Below are positions 8,571-17,422 of a stretch of DNA of 64,000 nt, one piece after another. Within the stretch, counting starts at the first letter, position 1, and every line of letters begins with the position of its first letter. The translations under genes and the position numbers were made by a program. The notes under the pieces were generated by a model. The model was given only the letters and a program-made list of their open reading frames with translations, had not been told where the DNA came from and did not search any database. The stretch is from an uncultured Bacteroidales bacterium (GTDB taxonomy: Bacteria; Bacteroidota; Bacteroidia; Bacteroidales; Muribaculaceae): NCBI GenBank assembly GCA_902792435.1, contig CADAZN010000015.1:1-64000 (forward strand). Direction: 5' to 3'.

Positions 8571-8635
8571 ACAACTTAACACTTAACACTTGTTACTTGT
8601 TACTTATTACTTTTTCACTTAACACTTAATTTTTT
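8571..8635 (+). repeat. 7-bp-period tandem array (AACACTT/GTTACTT type)
   Basis: Heptamers AACACTT, GTTACTT and ATTACTT repeat from the fabH terminator up to six bases before the era start. Same period as the array at 5757, with partly related sequence. Confidence 0.85.
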
Positions 8636-8641
8636 TCTATC

Positions 8642-9526
8642 GTGCATCGAGCAGGTTTTGTAAATATTGTGGGAAATCCCAATGTGGGAAAGTCAACTCT
8701 TAGCAACCTGCTGGTGGGAGAGAAACTCTCTATTATCACTAGCAAGTCGCAAACCACACGTCACCGCATCATGGGAATCGTCAATGGCGATGACTATCAG
8801 ATTGTGTTCAGCGACACTCCAGGTGTGCTCAAGCCCAAGTTCAAGTTGCAGGAGTCGATGCTCGACTTCTCACGTGGAGCGCTCATCGATGCCGATGTGC
8901 TGCTCTATGTGACCGACGTTGTTGAGACTCCCACCAAGAACCAGGACTTCCTCGACAAGGTAGCTAAGGAGAAAATACCTGTGCTGCTTGTTATCAACAA
9001 AATTGACTTGCTCACGGGTGGTCAGCAAGAACTTGAGAATATTGTGGCACAGTGGAAAGAGCTGCTTCCACAGGCCGAGGTTTATCCCACTAGCGCGCTG
9101 CACAATTTCAATGTCGACAACATTATGAAGCGCATCGTGGAGTTGTTGCCCGAGAGCCCGCCTTACTTTGGCAAGGACGCCCTCACCGACCGCAACTCAC
9201 GCTTCTTTGTCACCGAAATCGTGCGCGAGAAGATACTGCTCACCTACGACAAGGAGGTGCCATATGCCACTCAGGTCATTGTTGAGAAGTTTGACGAGGA
9301 CGACAAGTCGATTCACATCATGGCGGTAATCTATGTGGAGCGCGACAGCCAGAAGGGCATTATCATTGGCCACCAGGGCAAGAAACTCAAGCATGTTGGT
9401 ATCGAGGCCCGCAAGGACATCGAGAAATTCTTTGAGAAGCGCGTCTTCCTTGAACTCTTTGTTAAGGTCGAAAAAGACTGGCGCAACCAGGAAAACAAGC
9501 TCCGCCAATTCGGATACATCGAATAG
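8642..9526 (+). CDS. era: GTPase Era
   Basis: A 294-residue Era: an N-terminal GTPase domain with G1 GNPNVGKS (11-18), G3 DTPG and G4 NKID, followed by a C-terminal type II KH domain with GHQGKKLKHVG. Era binds the 3' end of 16S rRNA and is needed for 30S maturation. The start is GTG at 8642, because G1 begins only ten residues later and no earlier in-frame ATG exists. der follows 64 bp downstream, so two ribosome-assembly GTPases sit together. Confidence 0.97.
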   Translation: MHRAGFVNIVGNPNVGKSTLSNLLVGEKLSIITSKSQTTRHRIMGIVNGDDYQIVFSDTPGVLKPKFKLQESMLDFSRGALIDADVLLYVTDVVETPTKNQDFLDKVAKEKIPVLLVINKIDLLTGGQQELENIVAQWKELLPQAEVYPTSALHNFNVDNIMKRIVELLPESPPYFGKDALTDRNSRFFVTEIVREKILLTYDKEVPYATQVIVEKFDEDDKSIHIMAVIYVERDSQKGIIIGHQGKKLKHVGIEARKDIEKFFEKRVFLELFVKVEKDWRNQENKLRQFGYIE

Positions 9527-9544
9527 GAGAGGCCAAGAGTAGCT

Positions 9545-9590
9545 GTGAAAAACTATGAACTTTGAACTATAAACTCTGAACTATAACTAT
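9545..9590 (+). repeat. 7-bp-period tandem array (GAACTAT type)
   Basis: Heptamers GAACTTT, GAACTAT, AAACTCT and GAACTAT fill most of the era-der gap up to the der start codon. Confidence 0.75.
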
Positions 9591-10904
9591 ATGGGACGAT
9601 TAGTAGCAATAGTAGGACGCCCTAACGTGGGCAAGTCCACACTTTTTAACCGCTTGACCAAGACACGTGCGGCTATCGTTAACGACACTAGCGGCACCAC
9701 TCGCGACCGTCAGTACGGTCTCATGGAGTGGAATGGAATGGAGATGAGCGTGGTCGACACAGGTGGCTGGGTCGAAGGTAGCGACGACATCTTCGAGAGC
9801 GAAATCAACAAGCAGGTTTACCTTGCAATCGAGGAAGCCGACGTAATTCTCTTTATGGTCGACATAAAGACTGGTATCACCGACCTCGACGACCATGTTG
9901 CCGAGATTCTGCGCCGTGGCAAGAAACCCGTTGTTGTAGTGGTCAACAAGGACGACAATAACCAGGGTTATTACGGCGAGAGCGAGTTCTATGCCCTTGG
10001 ACTGGGACAGCCCTTTGCCATCTCGGCAATCAATGGCACCGGCACTGGCGACCTCCTTGACGAGGTTTATCGTCTCATGCCTAAGAAGAGCAATGATAAA
10101 CCCGAGGAAGACCTTCCTCGATTTGCCATCGTGGGACGCCCCAACGCTGGTAAGTCATCGCTCGTGAACTCTCTCATGGACGAGGAGCGCAACATCGTGA
10201 CCGACATAGCTGGTACCACACGCGACAGCATTTACTCACGTTTCAACAAGTTCGGTTTCGACTTCTACTTGGTCGACACCGCAGGAATTCGCAAGAAAAA
10301 CAAGGTGAACGAGGACATTGAGTACTACTCGGTGCTCCGTAGCATTCGCGCCATTGAGAACAGTGACGTGTGCATTCTTCTAATCGATGCCACTCGCGGC
10401 ATTGAGTCACAGGACGTGAACATCTTCTCTATCATCGAGAAGAACCGCAAGGGACTCGTGGTGCTTGTCAACAAGTGGGATGTAGCTCAGCAAAAGTCAC
10501 AGCAGGCCATCACCTATATGGAGAACACCATTCGCGAGCGTTTTGCTCCTTTCACCGACTTCCCTATCATCTTTGGTTCAGCTATCACCAAGCAACGCAT
10601 TCTGCGTGTGCTCGAGGAGGCTATTGCTGTTCACAACAAGCGCAAGACCATCATCCCTACCTCGCAGGTCAACAACGTGCTACAAGAGGCAATCGCCGCT
10701 GTGCCACCCCCTGCCACCAAGGGCAAGTACATCAAGATTAAGTACATCACCATGCTCAAGGAGGCACGAGTGCCATCGTTTGTCTTCTTCTGTAACCTGC
10801 CACAGTGGATTAAGGATCCTTACAAGCGCTATCTTGAGAACAAGATTCGCGAGAAATGGGATTTCTGTGGCACACCTATCAACCTTTACTTCCGCCAGAA
10901 GTAA
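9591..10904 (+). CDS. der: GTPase Der (EngA)
   Basis: A 437-residue protein with the two tandem GTPase domains unique to Der: first G1 GRPNVGKST (about 8-16), second GRPNAGKSS (about 181-189), each with switch and NKxD motifs (VNKDD, VNKWD), and a C-terminal KH-like domain. Der acts late in 50S subunit assembly. Length is normal. It is downstream of era and upstream of a terminator. Confidence 0.97.
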   Translation: MGRLVAIVGRPNVGKSTLFNRLTKTRAAIVNDTSGTTRDRQYGLMEWNGMEMSVVDTGGWVEGSDDIFESEINKQVYLAIEEADVILFMVDIKTGITDLDDHVAEILRRGKKPVVVVVNKDDNNQGYYGESEFYALGLGQPFAISAINGTGTGDLLDEVYRLMPKKSNDKPEEDLPRFAIVGRPNAGKSSLVNSLMDEERNIVTDIAGTTRDSIYSRFNKFGFDFYLVDTAGIRKKNKVNEDIEYYSVLRSIRAIENSDVCILLIDATRGIESQDVNIFSIIEKNRKGLVVLVNKWDVAQQKSQQAITYMENTIRERFAPFTDFPIIFGSAITKQRILRVLEEAIAVHNKRKTIIPTSQVNNVLQEAIAAVPPPATKGKYIKIKYITMLKEARVPSFVFFCNLPQWIKDPYKRYLENKIREKWDFCGTPINLYFRQK

Positions 10905-10928
10905 ATATTGTTGAGCGACAACAAGCAC

Positions 10929-10968
10929 AAAGGCGAGCATCACATCGATGTTCGCCTTTTATTTTTTT
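10929..10968 (+). terminator. terminator after der
   Basis: 13-bp stem AAAGGCGAGCATC / GATGTTCGCCTTT with one G-T pair, then an A/T-rich tail with seven T. It separates der from the convergent zinc-ribbon gene. Confidence 0.88.
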
Positions 10969-10981
10969 GCTTTTTAGTCGG

Positions 10982-11560
10982 TTAATTCAAACCAATGGAA
11001 CGGGCCACAGAACCGTCGGTGTCAAAGTTTGAGAGGTAGAGGATAAAGAGGAATACTCCAATCAGGATGACGATGATAATGTAGCATATTGCTCTTGTGA
11101 GCGGTGAGCCCATTACCTCACGCTTGGAGCGCAGACGGGGCAACGGCCTTATCAGGGGCAAACGCGACATGATGTCGTGGGCATCGTCTTCCACAACCAC
11201 TTGATCCTCATTAGATGTCAAGCTACTGTCCCCAATAGCCTGTGTGCTTGCTTCGGCAGTTGTTGCCACAGGCTTGTCGACAGTCGAAGCAGCAGGCTTA
11301 GCAAGGTTTTGCGATGCGCCGCAGTAGGGGCAGAACTTGAGCCCTGCCACAGGTAGCGACTCTCCACAGCTATGGCAATAGAGTTGACGGCTGGCTCTTG
11401 TTGTTGCCACATTGGTGCGCAGCATCGATGCCGGTATGTCCACACCTTGTGCCAAAAATTCATTGAGGCACTGGGGGCACACCACAACCTTCTTGCTCAA
11501 GGCGAGTTCCTCGAGCGTCATGTCAATTACCTTGCCACATTGTGGACATTCAAAAAGCAT
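10982..11560 (-). CDS. zinc-ribbon protein with C-terminal membrane anchor
   Basis: A 192-residue protein with two zinc ribbons, CPQC..CPQC (about residues 5-33) and CHSC..CPYC (about 62-79), then a disordered Ala/Thr/Asp-rich linker and one predicted transmembrane helix near the C-terminus (about 160-180). The layout resembles the zinc-ribbon plus membrane anchor proteins common in Bacteroidales, whose role is not known. A -7 box (TATATTTG) lies at 11638-11645 on the minus strand. No function is assigned. Confidence 0.75.
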   Translation of the reverse strand: MLFECPQCGKVIDMTLEELALSKKVVVCPQCLNEFLAQGVDIPASMLRTNVATTRASRQLYCHSCGESLPVAGLKFCPYCGASQNLAKPAASTVDKPVATTAEASTQAIGDSSLTSNEDQVVVEDDAHDIMSRLPLIRPLPRLRSKREVMGSPLTRAICYIIIVILIGVFLFILYLSNFDTDGSVARSIGLN

Positions 11561-11764
11561 ATCTTTATCTTAGTTTGCCTTACCTATTGTGTCGCGCTAT
11601 GGCGCAATCATCTCTCAAAACTGTTGCAATAGCGGTGCAAATATAGTCATTTTTTTTGTTTTAGGCAGATATCGGCATTAATATTTAAACGAGATGGTTG
11701 AAAAAGTATGCGAAAATCCTCTCTGCCTCGAAGTTAGACTTCGTCTCTGAAAAATACAAATAAA

Positions 11765-11796
11765 TTTGGTTTTTCGCTCGGCTTGCACTAACTTTG
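11765..11796 (+). promoter_or_regulatory. promoter of the PfkB-like gene
   Basis: TTTG (11765-11768), a 20-bp spacer and TAACTTTG (11789-11796): a perfect match to the Bacteroidetes consensus. The spacer is filled by a 20-bp motif repeated exactly at 62032. Confidence 0.85.
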
Positions 11797-11837
11797 CATA
11801 CCAAAATGACCGATAACCTACATATTTTTGTAAAAAG

Positions 11838-12773
11838 ATGAGAAAAATCATTGCCATAGGAGAATCAATTCTTGACACCGTTTATTGTAACGGTAAGCCC
11901 CTGCGGACCTTTGTTGGTGGACGAGTGAGCAATGCAGCGGCTTCTCTCGGAGACCTGGGCATACCAGTGTCGATGGTGAGCGAGTGCTGTACCGACAAGG
12001 TGGGTGACTGGGTTGTCAACTTTTTTGAGCAACACAATGTCGACACCAAGTCCATCGACCGCTACACCGATGGCTCCACACCGCTTGCCGCCATTTTCAA
12101 GCAAGATGGTGAAGACGATGCCATTGTCAACTATGGTGAGTATCCAGCCAACCGTTTCAACGTGATTTGGCCACGCATCGATGAGGAGGACATCATCCTC
12201 TTCGGCTCCTATTATGCCATCGATGAGCCTCAGCGTGAGCGCCTCTTCGACTTGTTGAGCTATGCCAGCGAGCGCAAGGCAATTCTCATCTATCTGCCAG
12301 GATTCCAGCATGGAACGCAATTCAACCTCACCAAGGTCATGCCCAACATCCTCGAGAACTTTGAGGTGTCGACTCTCGTTATCGACCACGACAAGGACAT
12401 CAACAACATGTTCCCTAATCAGGATAGCGAGAAGGTCTATAACAACCACATCAAGTTCTACGGTCCCACCTACATTCACATCACCCCAGGCGAGAATGCT
12501 ACTATCTATAAGGGGAGTGAAAAGACCGTGTGCGACTTCAAGGGCGACACTACTAACCATCTGGGATGGCAGTCAGGGTTTATCGCTGGTCTAATCTATG
12601 GAATTTTCTCGATGGACCTTAAGCTCAACGATTTGTCCATTCTCACACAGGAGAAGTGGAACCAGCTGATGGCACATGCTTTTGAGTTTGCACAGTGCTG
12701 TGCCGAGAGCGACAACAACTGCATCACCAGCGATTTTGCACAGGCCAAGTCGCGCATGCTGCCAGGCGAGTAA
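11838..12773 (+). CDS. PfkB-family sugar kinase-like protein, active site altered
   Basis: A 311-residue protein of the ribokinase/PfkB fold. The N-terminal part is typical (IAIGESILDTVYCNG; GGRVSNAAASLGDLG, residues about 28-42). The C-terminal anion-hole and catalytic motif, normally GAGD, reads G243-W-Q-S246 in LGWQSGFIAG: the aspartate that deprotonates the sugar hydroxyl is replaced by serine. The protein may therefore be a poor kinase, a binding protein or a regulator. Next to it, 34 bp downstream, is a TPR gene, probably in the same transcript. Fold assignment is firm; activity is doubtful. Confidence 0.82.
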   Translation: MRKIIAIGESILDTVYCNGKPLRTFVGGRVSNAAASLGDLGIPVSMVSECCTDKVGDWVVNFFEQHNVDTKSIDRYTDGSTPLAAIFKQDGEDDAIVNYGEYPANRFNVIWPRIDEEDIILFGSYYAIDEPQRERLFDLLSYASERKAILIYLPGFQHGTQFNLTKVMPNILENFEVSTLVIDHDKDINNMFPNQDSEKVYNNHIKFYGPTYIHITPGENATIYKGSEKTVCDFKGDTTNHLGWQSGFIAGLIYGIFSMDLKLNDLSILTQEKWNQLMAHAFEFAQCCAESDNNCITSDFAQAKSRMLPGE

Positions 12774-12807
12774 CCCCATCACATCATTACGTCACAAGTG
12801 AAAATAA

Positions 12808-13800
12808 ATGAAGCCATTACTCATTGAAGCATCTTTTCCAAAGCTCAAGAGCGACATAACGCTCCACATGGAGCACATCAAAGCCACTGGCACCCTTCCG
12901 CAGCTTCACGACCAGTCGCGTGAGGTGGTGCTTGATGTGAGGCTGTGGCACGTGCTGCACCTCATCATGAGTGGGCACAGCGATGATGCTGCCCCCATAA
13001 TCGACACTCTGGTCTTTGACGAGAGCTATGGCGACATGCCCGCGCTTCATGTTAGCTGGCTGTGGCTTGCTCGCATGTCAATCTTCATTGCCAACGAGGA
13101 CTACATGCTTGCCCTGGGAGCTGCCGAGAACGCACTTGTGAAGATGGTCGACATCACCAGCAAGAAGGACGACTTCCTCGCAATATTGGCTTCGTTGCTC
13201 TATAACCTTGCTGCGGTGCACAACAGTTTGGGCGATAATGCTAGAGCTAAGAAGGAGCTCACCAAGAGCCAGAAACTCTTTGAGCGACTCGTCAAGAAAA
13301 ACGAGCGACGCTTCTCGCCAATGCTCCTTTATGCCGTTGAGGCCTCGACGAGCATCATCACATCCAAGGCTCAGCTCATGGAGGTGCTCAAGCACTATGA
13401 CGACGAGGTGAAGCTCTACACAGGAATGCTCAACAATGGCGACAGCAAGAAGACGCGTGAGGCGCTCGTCAATCTTGTCAACTCCCTCAAGAAAGAGGGC
13501 GACATTTTGCTCGAGATGGGAAATGGACGCAACGCAGCCAAGTACTATACCAAGGCTCTGCGCTACCAAAAGAAGGTGAGCACCCACATGGGCCACAAGG
13601 AACTGGTGCTATCGATAGGGCTTGCCAAGGCTCTTAACAAGGTCGCCAACCGCCGCGAGAGTGCCGATCAGCTGCTGCAGTCGCTTCAGCCACTGGCAAA
13701 GCGCCTGAATGCTACCAACGAGCAGATTGAGATTGAGAACCTGCTTAACAACAAGAGCAAGAACACTAACATCATGACTCTTCTAAAAAGCATCTTCTGA
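12808..13800 (+). CDS. tetratricopeptide-repeat-like cytoplasmic protein
   Basis: A 330-residue all-helical protein without a signal peptide. Helix pairs resembling TPR units occur at about 110-165 (ALGAAENAL..LYNLAAVHNSLGDNARAKKEL) and about 205-300 (ALVNLVNSLKKEGDILLEMGNGRNAAKYYTKAL). The role is unknown. It follows the PfkB-like gene by 34 bp and precedes ribH by 49 bp. Confidence 0.7.
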   Translation: MKPLLIEASFPKLKSDITLHMEHIKATGTLPQLHDQSREVVLDVRLWHVLHLIMSGHSDDAAPIIDTLVFDESYGDMPALHVSWLWLARMSIFIANEDYMLALGAAENALVKMVDITSKKDDFLAILASLLYNLAAVHNSLGDNARAKKELTKSQKLFERLVKKNERRFSPMLLYAVEASTSIITSKAQLMEVLKHYDDEVKLYTGMLNNGDSKKTREALVNLVNSLKKEGDILLEMGNGRNAAKYYTKALRYQKKVSTHMGHKELVLSIGLAKALNKVANRRESADQLLQSLQPLAKRLNATNEQIEIENLLNNKSKNTNIMTLLKSIF

Positions 13801-13812
13801 CAACTCTCACCC

Positions 13813-13849
13813 AAAAACTAACAACTAAAAAACTCTGAACTAACAAATA
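13813..13849 (+). repeat. short 7-bp-period array (AACTAAC type)
   Basis: AACTAAC, AACTAAA, AAACTCT and GAACTAAC fill the gap just before the ribH start codon. Confidence 0.6.
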
Positions 13850-14338
13850 ATGTCGACCGAATTACAGGAAAATATATCAATAAATCTGCCTTGGCTTGAT
13901 GGCTTGAAGGTGGGAATAGTGGCAGCTCGATGGAACAGTAAAATCACCGAGCCTTTGCTCAATGGGGCCATAGAGCGAATCGTTGAGGCTGGATATAGCC
14001 GCGATGCCGTCACCGTGCAGCGCGTGCCGGGAACGGTTGAGCTCACTTTTGCCGCAGCGCAGATGGCCAAGAGCGGTAACTACGACGCCATCATCATGAT
14101 AGGCTGCGTGATACGCGGTGGCACGCCTCACTTCGACTATGTGTGCGACAATGCCACCCAGGGCTGCGCCATCCTCAACGCCACCCAGGATGTGCCCATC
14201 ATCTTCTGCGTGCTCACCACCGACAATGAGCAGCAGGCGCTCGACCGAGCTGGGGGAGCCCTTTGCAACAAGGGAACCGAAGCAGCCGAGGCCGCTATCG
14301 AGATGGCTGCCATAGCACGGGCCAGCAAGACTAACTGA
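13850..14338 (+). CDS. ribH: 6,7-dimethyl-8-ribityllumazine synthase
   Basis: A 162-residue lumazine synthase, which condenses 5-amino-6-ribitylaminouracil with 3,4-dihydroxy-2-butanone 4-phosphate, the penultimate step of riboflavin synthesis. Recognisable family motifs are VAARWN near residue 22, VPGTVE (substrate binding, about 61-66), GCVIRGGTPHFDYV (about 85-98, with the catalytic histidine) and FCVLTTDNEQQA. Size is normal. No other rib gene is nearby. Confidence 0.96.
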   Translation: MSTELQENISINLPWLDGLKVGIVAARWNSKITEPLLNGAIERIVEAGYSRDAVTVQRVPGTVELTFAAAQMAKSGNYDAIIMIGCVIRGGTPHFDYVCDNATQGCAILNATQDVPIIFCVLTTDNEQQALDRAGGALCNKGTEAAEAAIEMAAIARASKTN

Positions 14339-14371
14339 TAAAGAATATTCACTAAAACACATAATAAATCA

Positions 14372-15664
14372 ATGAATTTTGTAGAAGAACTAACTTGGAG
14401 AGGTATGATTAACAATATCATGCCTGGCACTGAAGAACAGCTAAACAAAGAAATGACTTCGGCCTACGTGGGCATTGACCCAACTGCCGATTCGCTTCAC
14501 ATAGGTCACCTTGTGAGCATCATGATGCTCAAGCACTTTCAGCGTGCAGGACACCGTCCCATCGCCCTCATTGGCGGTGCCACAGGTATGATTGGCGACC
14601 CATCGATGAAGTCGCAGGAGCGCAAGCTCATCGACGAGGAAACACTGCGTCACAACCAGGAGGCTATCAAGGCTCAGCTCTCACACTTCCTCGATTTCGA
14701 TAGCGATGCCCCCAACCACGCCATCCTTGTCAACAACTACGACTGGATGAAGGAATTCTCGTTCCTGAACTTCATCCGCGACATTGGCAAGCACATCACT
14801 GTCAACTACATGATGGCTAAGGATAGCGTCAAGAAGCGCTTGGCTGCCAACGCCGACCATGGCATGTCGTTCACCGAGTTCAGCTATCAGCTCCTCCAGG
14901 GCTACGACTTCCTCTACCTCTATGAGCACGAGGGATGCCGCTTGCAGATGGGTGGTAGCGACCAGTGGGGCAACATCACCACGGGCACCGAGCTCATTCG
15001 CCGCATCGCTGGTGGCGAGGCCTATGCTATCACTTGTCCGCTCATCACCAAGGCCGACGGTGGCAAGTTTGGAAAGACTGAGAGCGGTAACGTGTGGCTC
15101 GATCCAAAGCGCACCTCTCCCTACAAGTTCTATCAGTTCTGGCTCAACGTGAGCGACGCCGACGCTGCCAAGTACATCAAGATTTTCACCGACCTGCCAC
15201 AAGAGGAAATCGCTGCCCTCGAGCAGGAGCAGGAGCGTGATCCAGGTCTGCGTCCGTTGCAAAAGCGCCTGGCCAAGGAAATCACCACTATGGTACACTC
15301 GGCACAGGACTACGAGATGGCAGTCGAGGCTTCGCAAATCCTCTTCAGCAACAAAGCTAAAGACGTCCTCCACAAAATTGACGAGGACACCCTCCTCTCA
15401 GTATTCGAGGGAGTGCCACAGTTTGAGGTAAGTCGCGACGCGCTCGCTGCTGGAGTGCCAGCAATCAACCTACTCACCGACGATGCCGCAGTATTCCCAA
15501 GCAAGGGTGAGATGCGCAAGATGACACAAGGTGGTGGCGTGAGCATCAACAAGGAGAAAATTGCCGATCCCAACATGACAATCGACAACTCATTCCTCCT
15601 CAACGACAAGTACATCCTCGCCCAGCGCGGCAAGAAAAACTACTTCCTCCTCATCGCCAAGTAA
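14372..15664 (+). CDS. tyrS: tyrosyl-tRNA synthetase
   Basis: A 430-residue class I aminoacyl-tRNA synthetase that charges tRNA-Tyr. The HIGH motif is H43-I-G-H46, the tyrosine-binding segment is [30 protein letters not shown] in part (GGSDQWGN is diagnostic), and the KMSKS equivalent is K232-F-G-K-T. A C-terminal S4-like RNA-binding domain ends the protein. It follows ribH by 33 bp and is followed by a terminator. Confidence 0.97.
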   Translation: MNFVEELTWRGMINNIMPGTEEQLNKEMTSAYVGIDPTADSLHIGHLVSIMMLKHFQRAGHRPIALIGGATGMIGDPSMKSQERKLIDEETLRHNQEAIKAQLSHFLDFDSDAPNHAILVNNYDWMKEFSFLNFIRDIGKHITVNYMMAKDSVKKRLAANADHGMSFTEFSYQLLQGYDFLYLYEHEGCRLQMGGSDQWGNITTGTELIRRIAGGEAYAITCPLITKADGGKFGKTESGNVWLDPKRTSPYKFYQFWLNVSDADAAKYIKIFTDLPQEEIAALEQEQERDPGLRPLQKRLAKEITTMVHSAQDYEMAVEASQILFSNKAKDVLHKIDEDTLLSVFEGVPQFEVSRDALAAGVPAINLLTDDAAVFPSKGEMRKMTQGGGVSINKEKIADPNMTIDNSFLLNDKYILAQRGKKNYFLLIAK

Positions 15665-15725
15665 GGTGAGAGGGAAGAGGATAGAGGAAAAAGAAAAAAG
15701 AAAAAGAAAAGAGGAAAGAGAAAAA

Positions 15726-15752
15726 AGAGGGCCCACGCCCTCTTTTTTTATC
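15726..15752 (+). terminator. terminator after tyrS
   Basis: AGAGGGC / GCCCTCT stem with a 4-nt loop, then seven T. It is preceded by 60 bp of purine-only DNA. Confidence 0.9.
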
Positions 15753-15840
15753 TAGAACCTCTAGCCCCGCTAGCCCCTCTAGATAATCTAGCCCTGCTAG
15801 AACCTCTAGCCCCCTCTAGCCCTTCTAGCCCTCTATAAAA
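15753..15840 (+). repeat. 9-bp-period CTAG array upstream of hsdM
   Basis: Ten CTAG tetramers in 85 bp, almost all exactly 9 bp apart (CTAGaacct, CTAGccccg, CTAGcccct, CTAGataat and so on). CTAG is usually the rarest tetramer in bacterial DNA, so the density is striking. Confidence 0.92.
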
Positions 15841-15873
15841 TCCACCACTCCCTCTAAAAAATAACCGCCCCCC

Positions 15874-15904
15874 TTTGTGATTTACCTCCAAATTAGTATC
15901 TTTG
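15874..15904 (+). promoter_or_regulatory. promoter of the hsd operon
   Basis: TTTG, a 19-bp spacer and TATCTTTG: perfect consensus. The transcript start is predicted near 15911, just before the hsdM start. Confidence 0.85.
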
Positions 15905-15928
15905 TAGGTTAAACTAAAAAGACCACCC

Positions 15929-17422
15929 ATGATAACTGGCGAAATCAAAAACCGTATTGACAGCATTTGGGATACCTTTTGGACTGGCGGTATCACCAAC
16001 TCCATAACAATCCTCGAGCAGATGACCTATCTGTTCTTCATGAAAATGCTTGACGATGCCCAACGCACTCGTGAGGCTAATGCCAATGCCTTTGGTGTTG
16101 CTGTGAGTGAACCCACTTTCAAGTATGGCTCGTGGCACAATCCCGAGACCGACCGTGATGTGCCCTTCAACGATTTGCGCTGGAGTGTGTTCAAGAACAA
16201 GGACCCCGAGACAATGTTCCGTCTCGTGAGCAAAGACGTGTTTGTCTATATCAAGACACTCAACGAGGGCAAGGAGAGTGCCTACAGCCGTTTTATGGAA
16301 AATGCCACCTTCCTTATCCAAAGCCCTCGCACGCTCACCAAGATTGTCGAGGGCATCGACCACCTCGACATGAACAATCGTGACACTATGGGCGACGTCT
16401 ATGAGTATGTGCTTGGCAAGATGGCTGCCTCGGGCAACAACGGCCAGTTCCGCACACCTCGTCACATTATCCGCATGATGGTTGAGTTGATGCAGCCCAC
16501 ACTGAAAGACACCATTTGCGACCCCGCTATGGGTAGCGCAGGATTCATTGTCGAGAGTGCCAAGTATGTGCAAGAGCATTACAAGAGCGAACTGCTCAAG
16601 CGAGAGAATGCCGACCACTACAAGAACCACATGCTCCACGGTTTCGACACCGATTTCACAATGCTCCGTATCGGTGCTATGAACTTGATGCTGCACGGAG
16701 TTGACAACCCTGACATTCAATATCGTGACAGCCTCTCAACCGACAACTCCGACGAGAGCCGCTACACTTTGTGTCTTGCCAACCCACCATTCACAGGGAG
16801 CCTCGACAATGAGGCAGTTAGCAAATCGCTACTTGCTATCACCAAGACCAAGAAAACCGAGTTGCTGTTCGTGAGCCTGTTCATCCGTATGCTGCAAATG
16901 GGTGGTCGCTGTGCTTCCATTGTCCCCGACGGTGTGCTGTTCGGCAACAGTACTGCCCACAAAGCATTGCGCAAGGAATTGGTCGATAACCAACGCCTGC
17001 AAGCCGTAATCTCAATGCCAAGTGGAGTGTTCCAACCCTATTCGGGAGTATCAACCGCTATCTTGATTTTCACCAAGACCAACGCTGGCGGAACCGATAA
17101 GGTGTGGTTCTATGATATGAAAGCCGATGGCTACACCCTCGACCAAAAGCGCACCGAGTGTGCCGAGAACGACATCCCCGACGTGATTGCTCGTTTCAAG
17201 AACTTGGAAGGCGAGGAATCAAGGACACGCAAAGACCAATCATTCCTCGTTCCCGTCAAGGACATACAAGACAACGACTACGACCTCAGCATCAACAAGT
17301 ACAAAGAAGTTGAGCGAGTAAAAGTGGAATACGAAGCCCCCGACGTCATTTATAACAAAATCGTCTCACTGCAAGAAGAAATAAACAACGCAATGGCCGA
17401 CTTCAAACAAAAATACCTATGA
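15929..17422 (+). CDS. hsdM: type I restriction-modification DNA methyltransferase
   Basis: A 497-residue HsdM, the N6-adenine methyltransferase of a type I restriction system. The N-terminal HsdM helical domain (about 1-140) is followed by an N6-methyltransferase domain with the SAM-binding motif DPAMGSAGF (about 192-200) and the catalytic NPPF tetrad at N285-F288. Length is normal. hsdS overlaps its stop by 4 bp (ATGA), so translation is coupled. Together with hsdS and hsdR it forms a complete, apparently intact system. Confidence 0.96.
   Translation: MITGEIKNRIDSIWDTFWTGGITNSITILEQMTYLFFMKMLDDAQRTREANANAFGVAVSEPTFKYGSWHNPETDRDVPFNDLRWSVFKNKDPETMFRLVSKDVFVYIKTLNEGKESAYSRFMENATFLIQSPRTLTKIVEGIDHLDMNNRDTMGDVYEYVLGKMAASGNNGQFRTPRHIIRMMVELMQPTLKDTICDPAMGSAGFIVESAKYVQEHYKSELLKRENADHYKNHMLHGFDTDFTMLRIGAMNLMLHGVDNPDIQYRDSLSTDNSDESRYTLCLANPPFTGSLDNEAVSKSLLAITKTKKTELLFVSLFIRMLQMGGRCASIVPDGVLFGNSTAHKALRKELVDNQRLQAVISMPSGVFQPYSGVSTAILIFTKTNAGGTDKVWFYDMKADGYTLDQKRTECAENDIPDVIARFKNLEGEESRTRKDQSFLVPVKDIQDNDYDLSINKYKEVERVKVEYEAPDVIYNKIVSLQEEINNAMADFKQKYL

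Noticed and set aside
15914-16720. 268-residue open frame antisense to hsdM
   Set aside because: Lies opposite the N-terminal and SAM-binding regions of hsdM, with His/Val-rich shadow composition.
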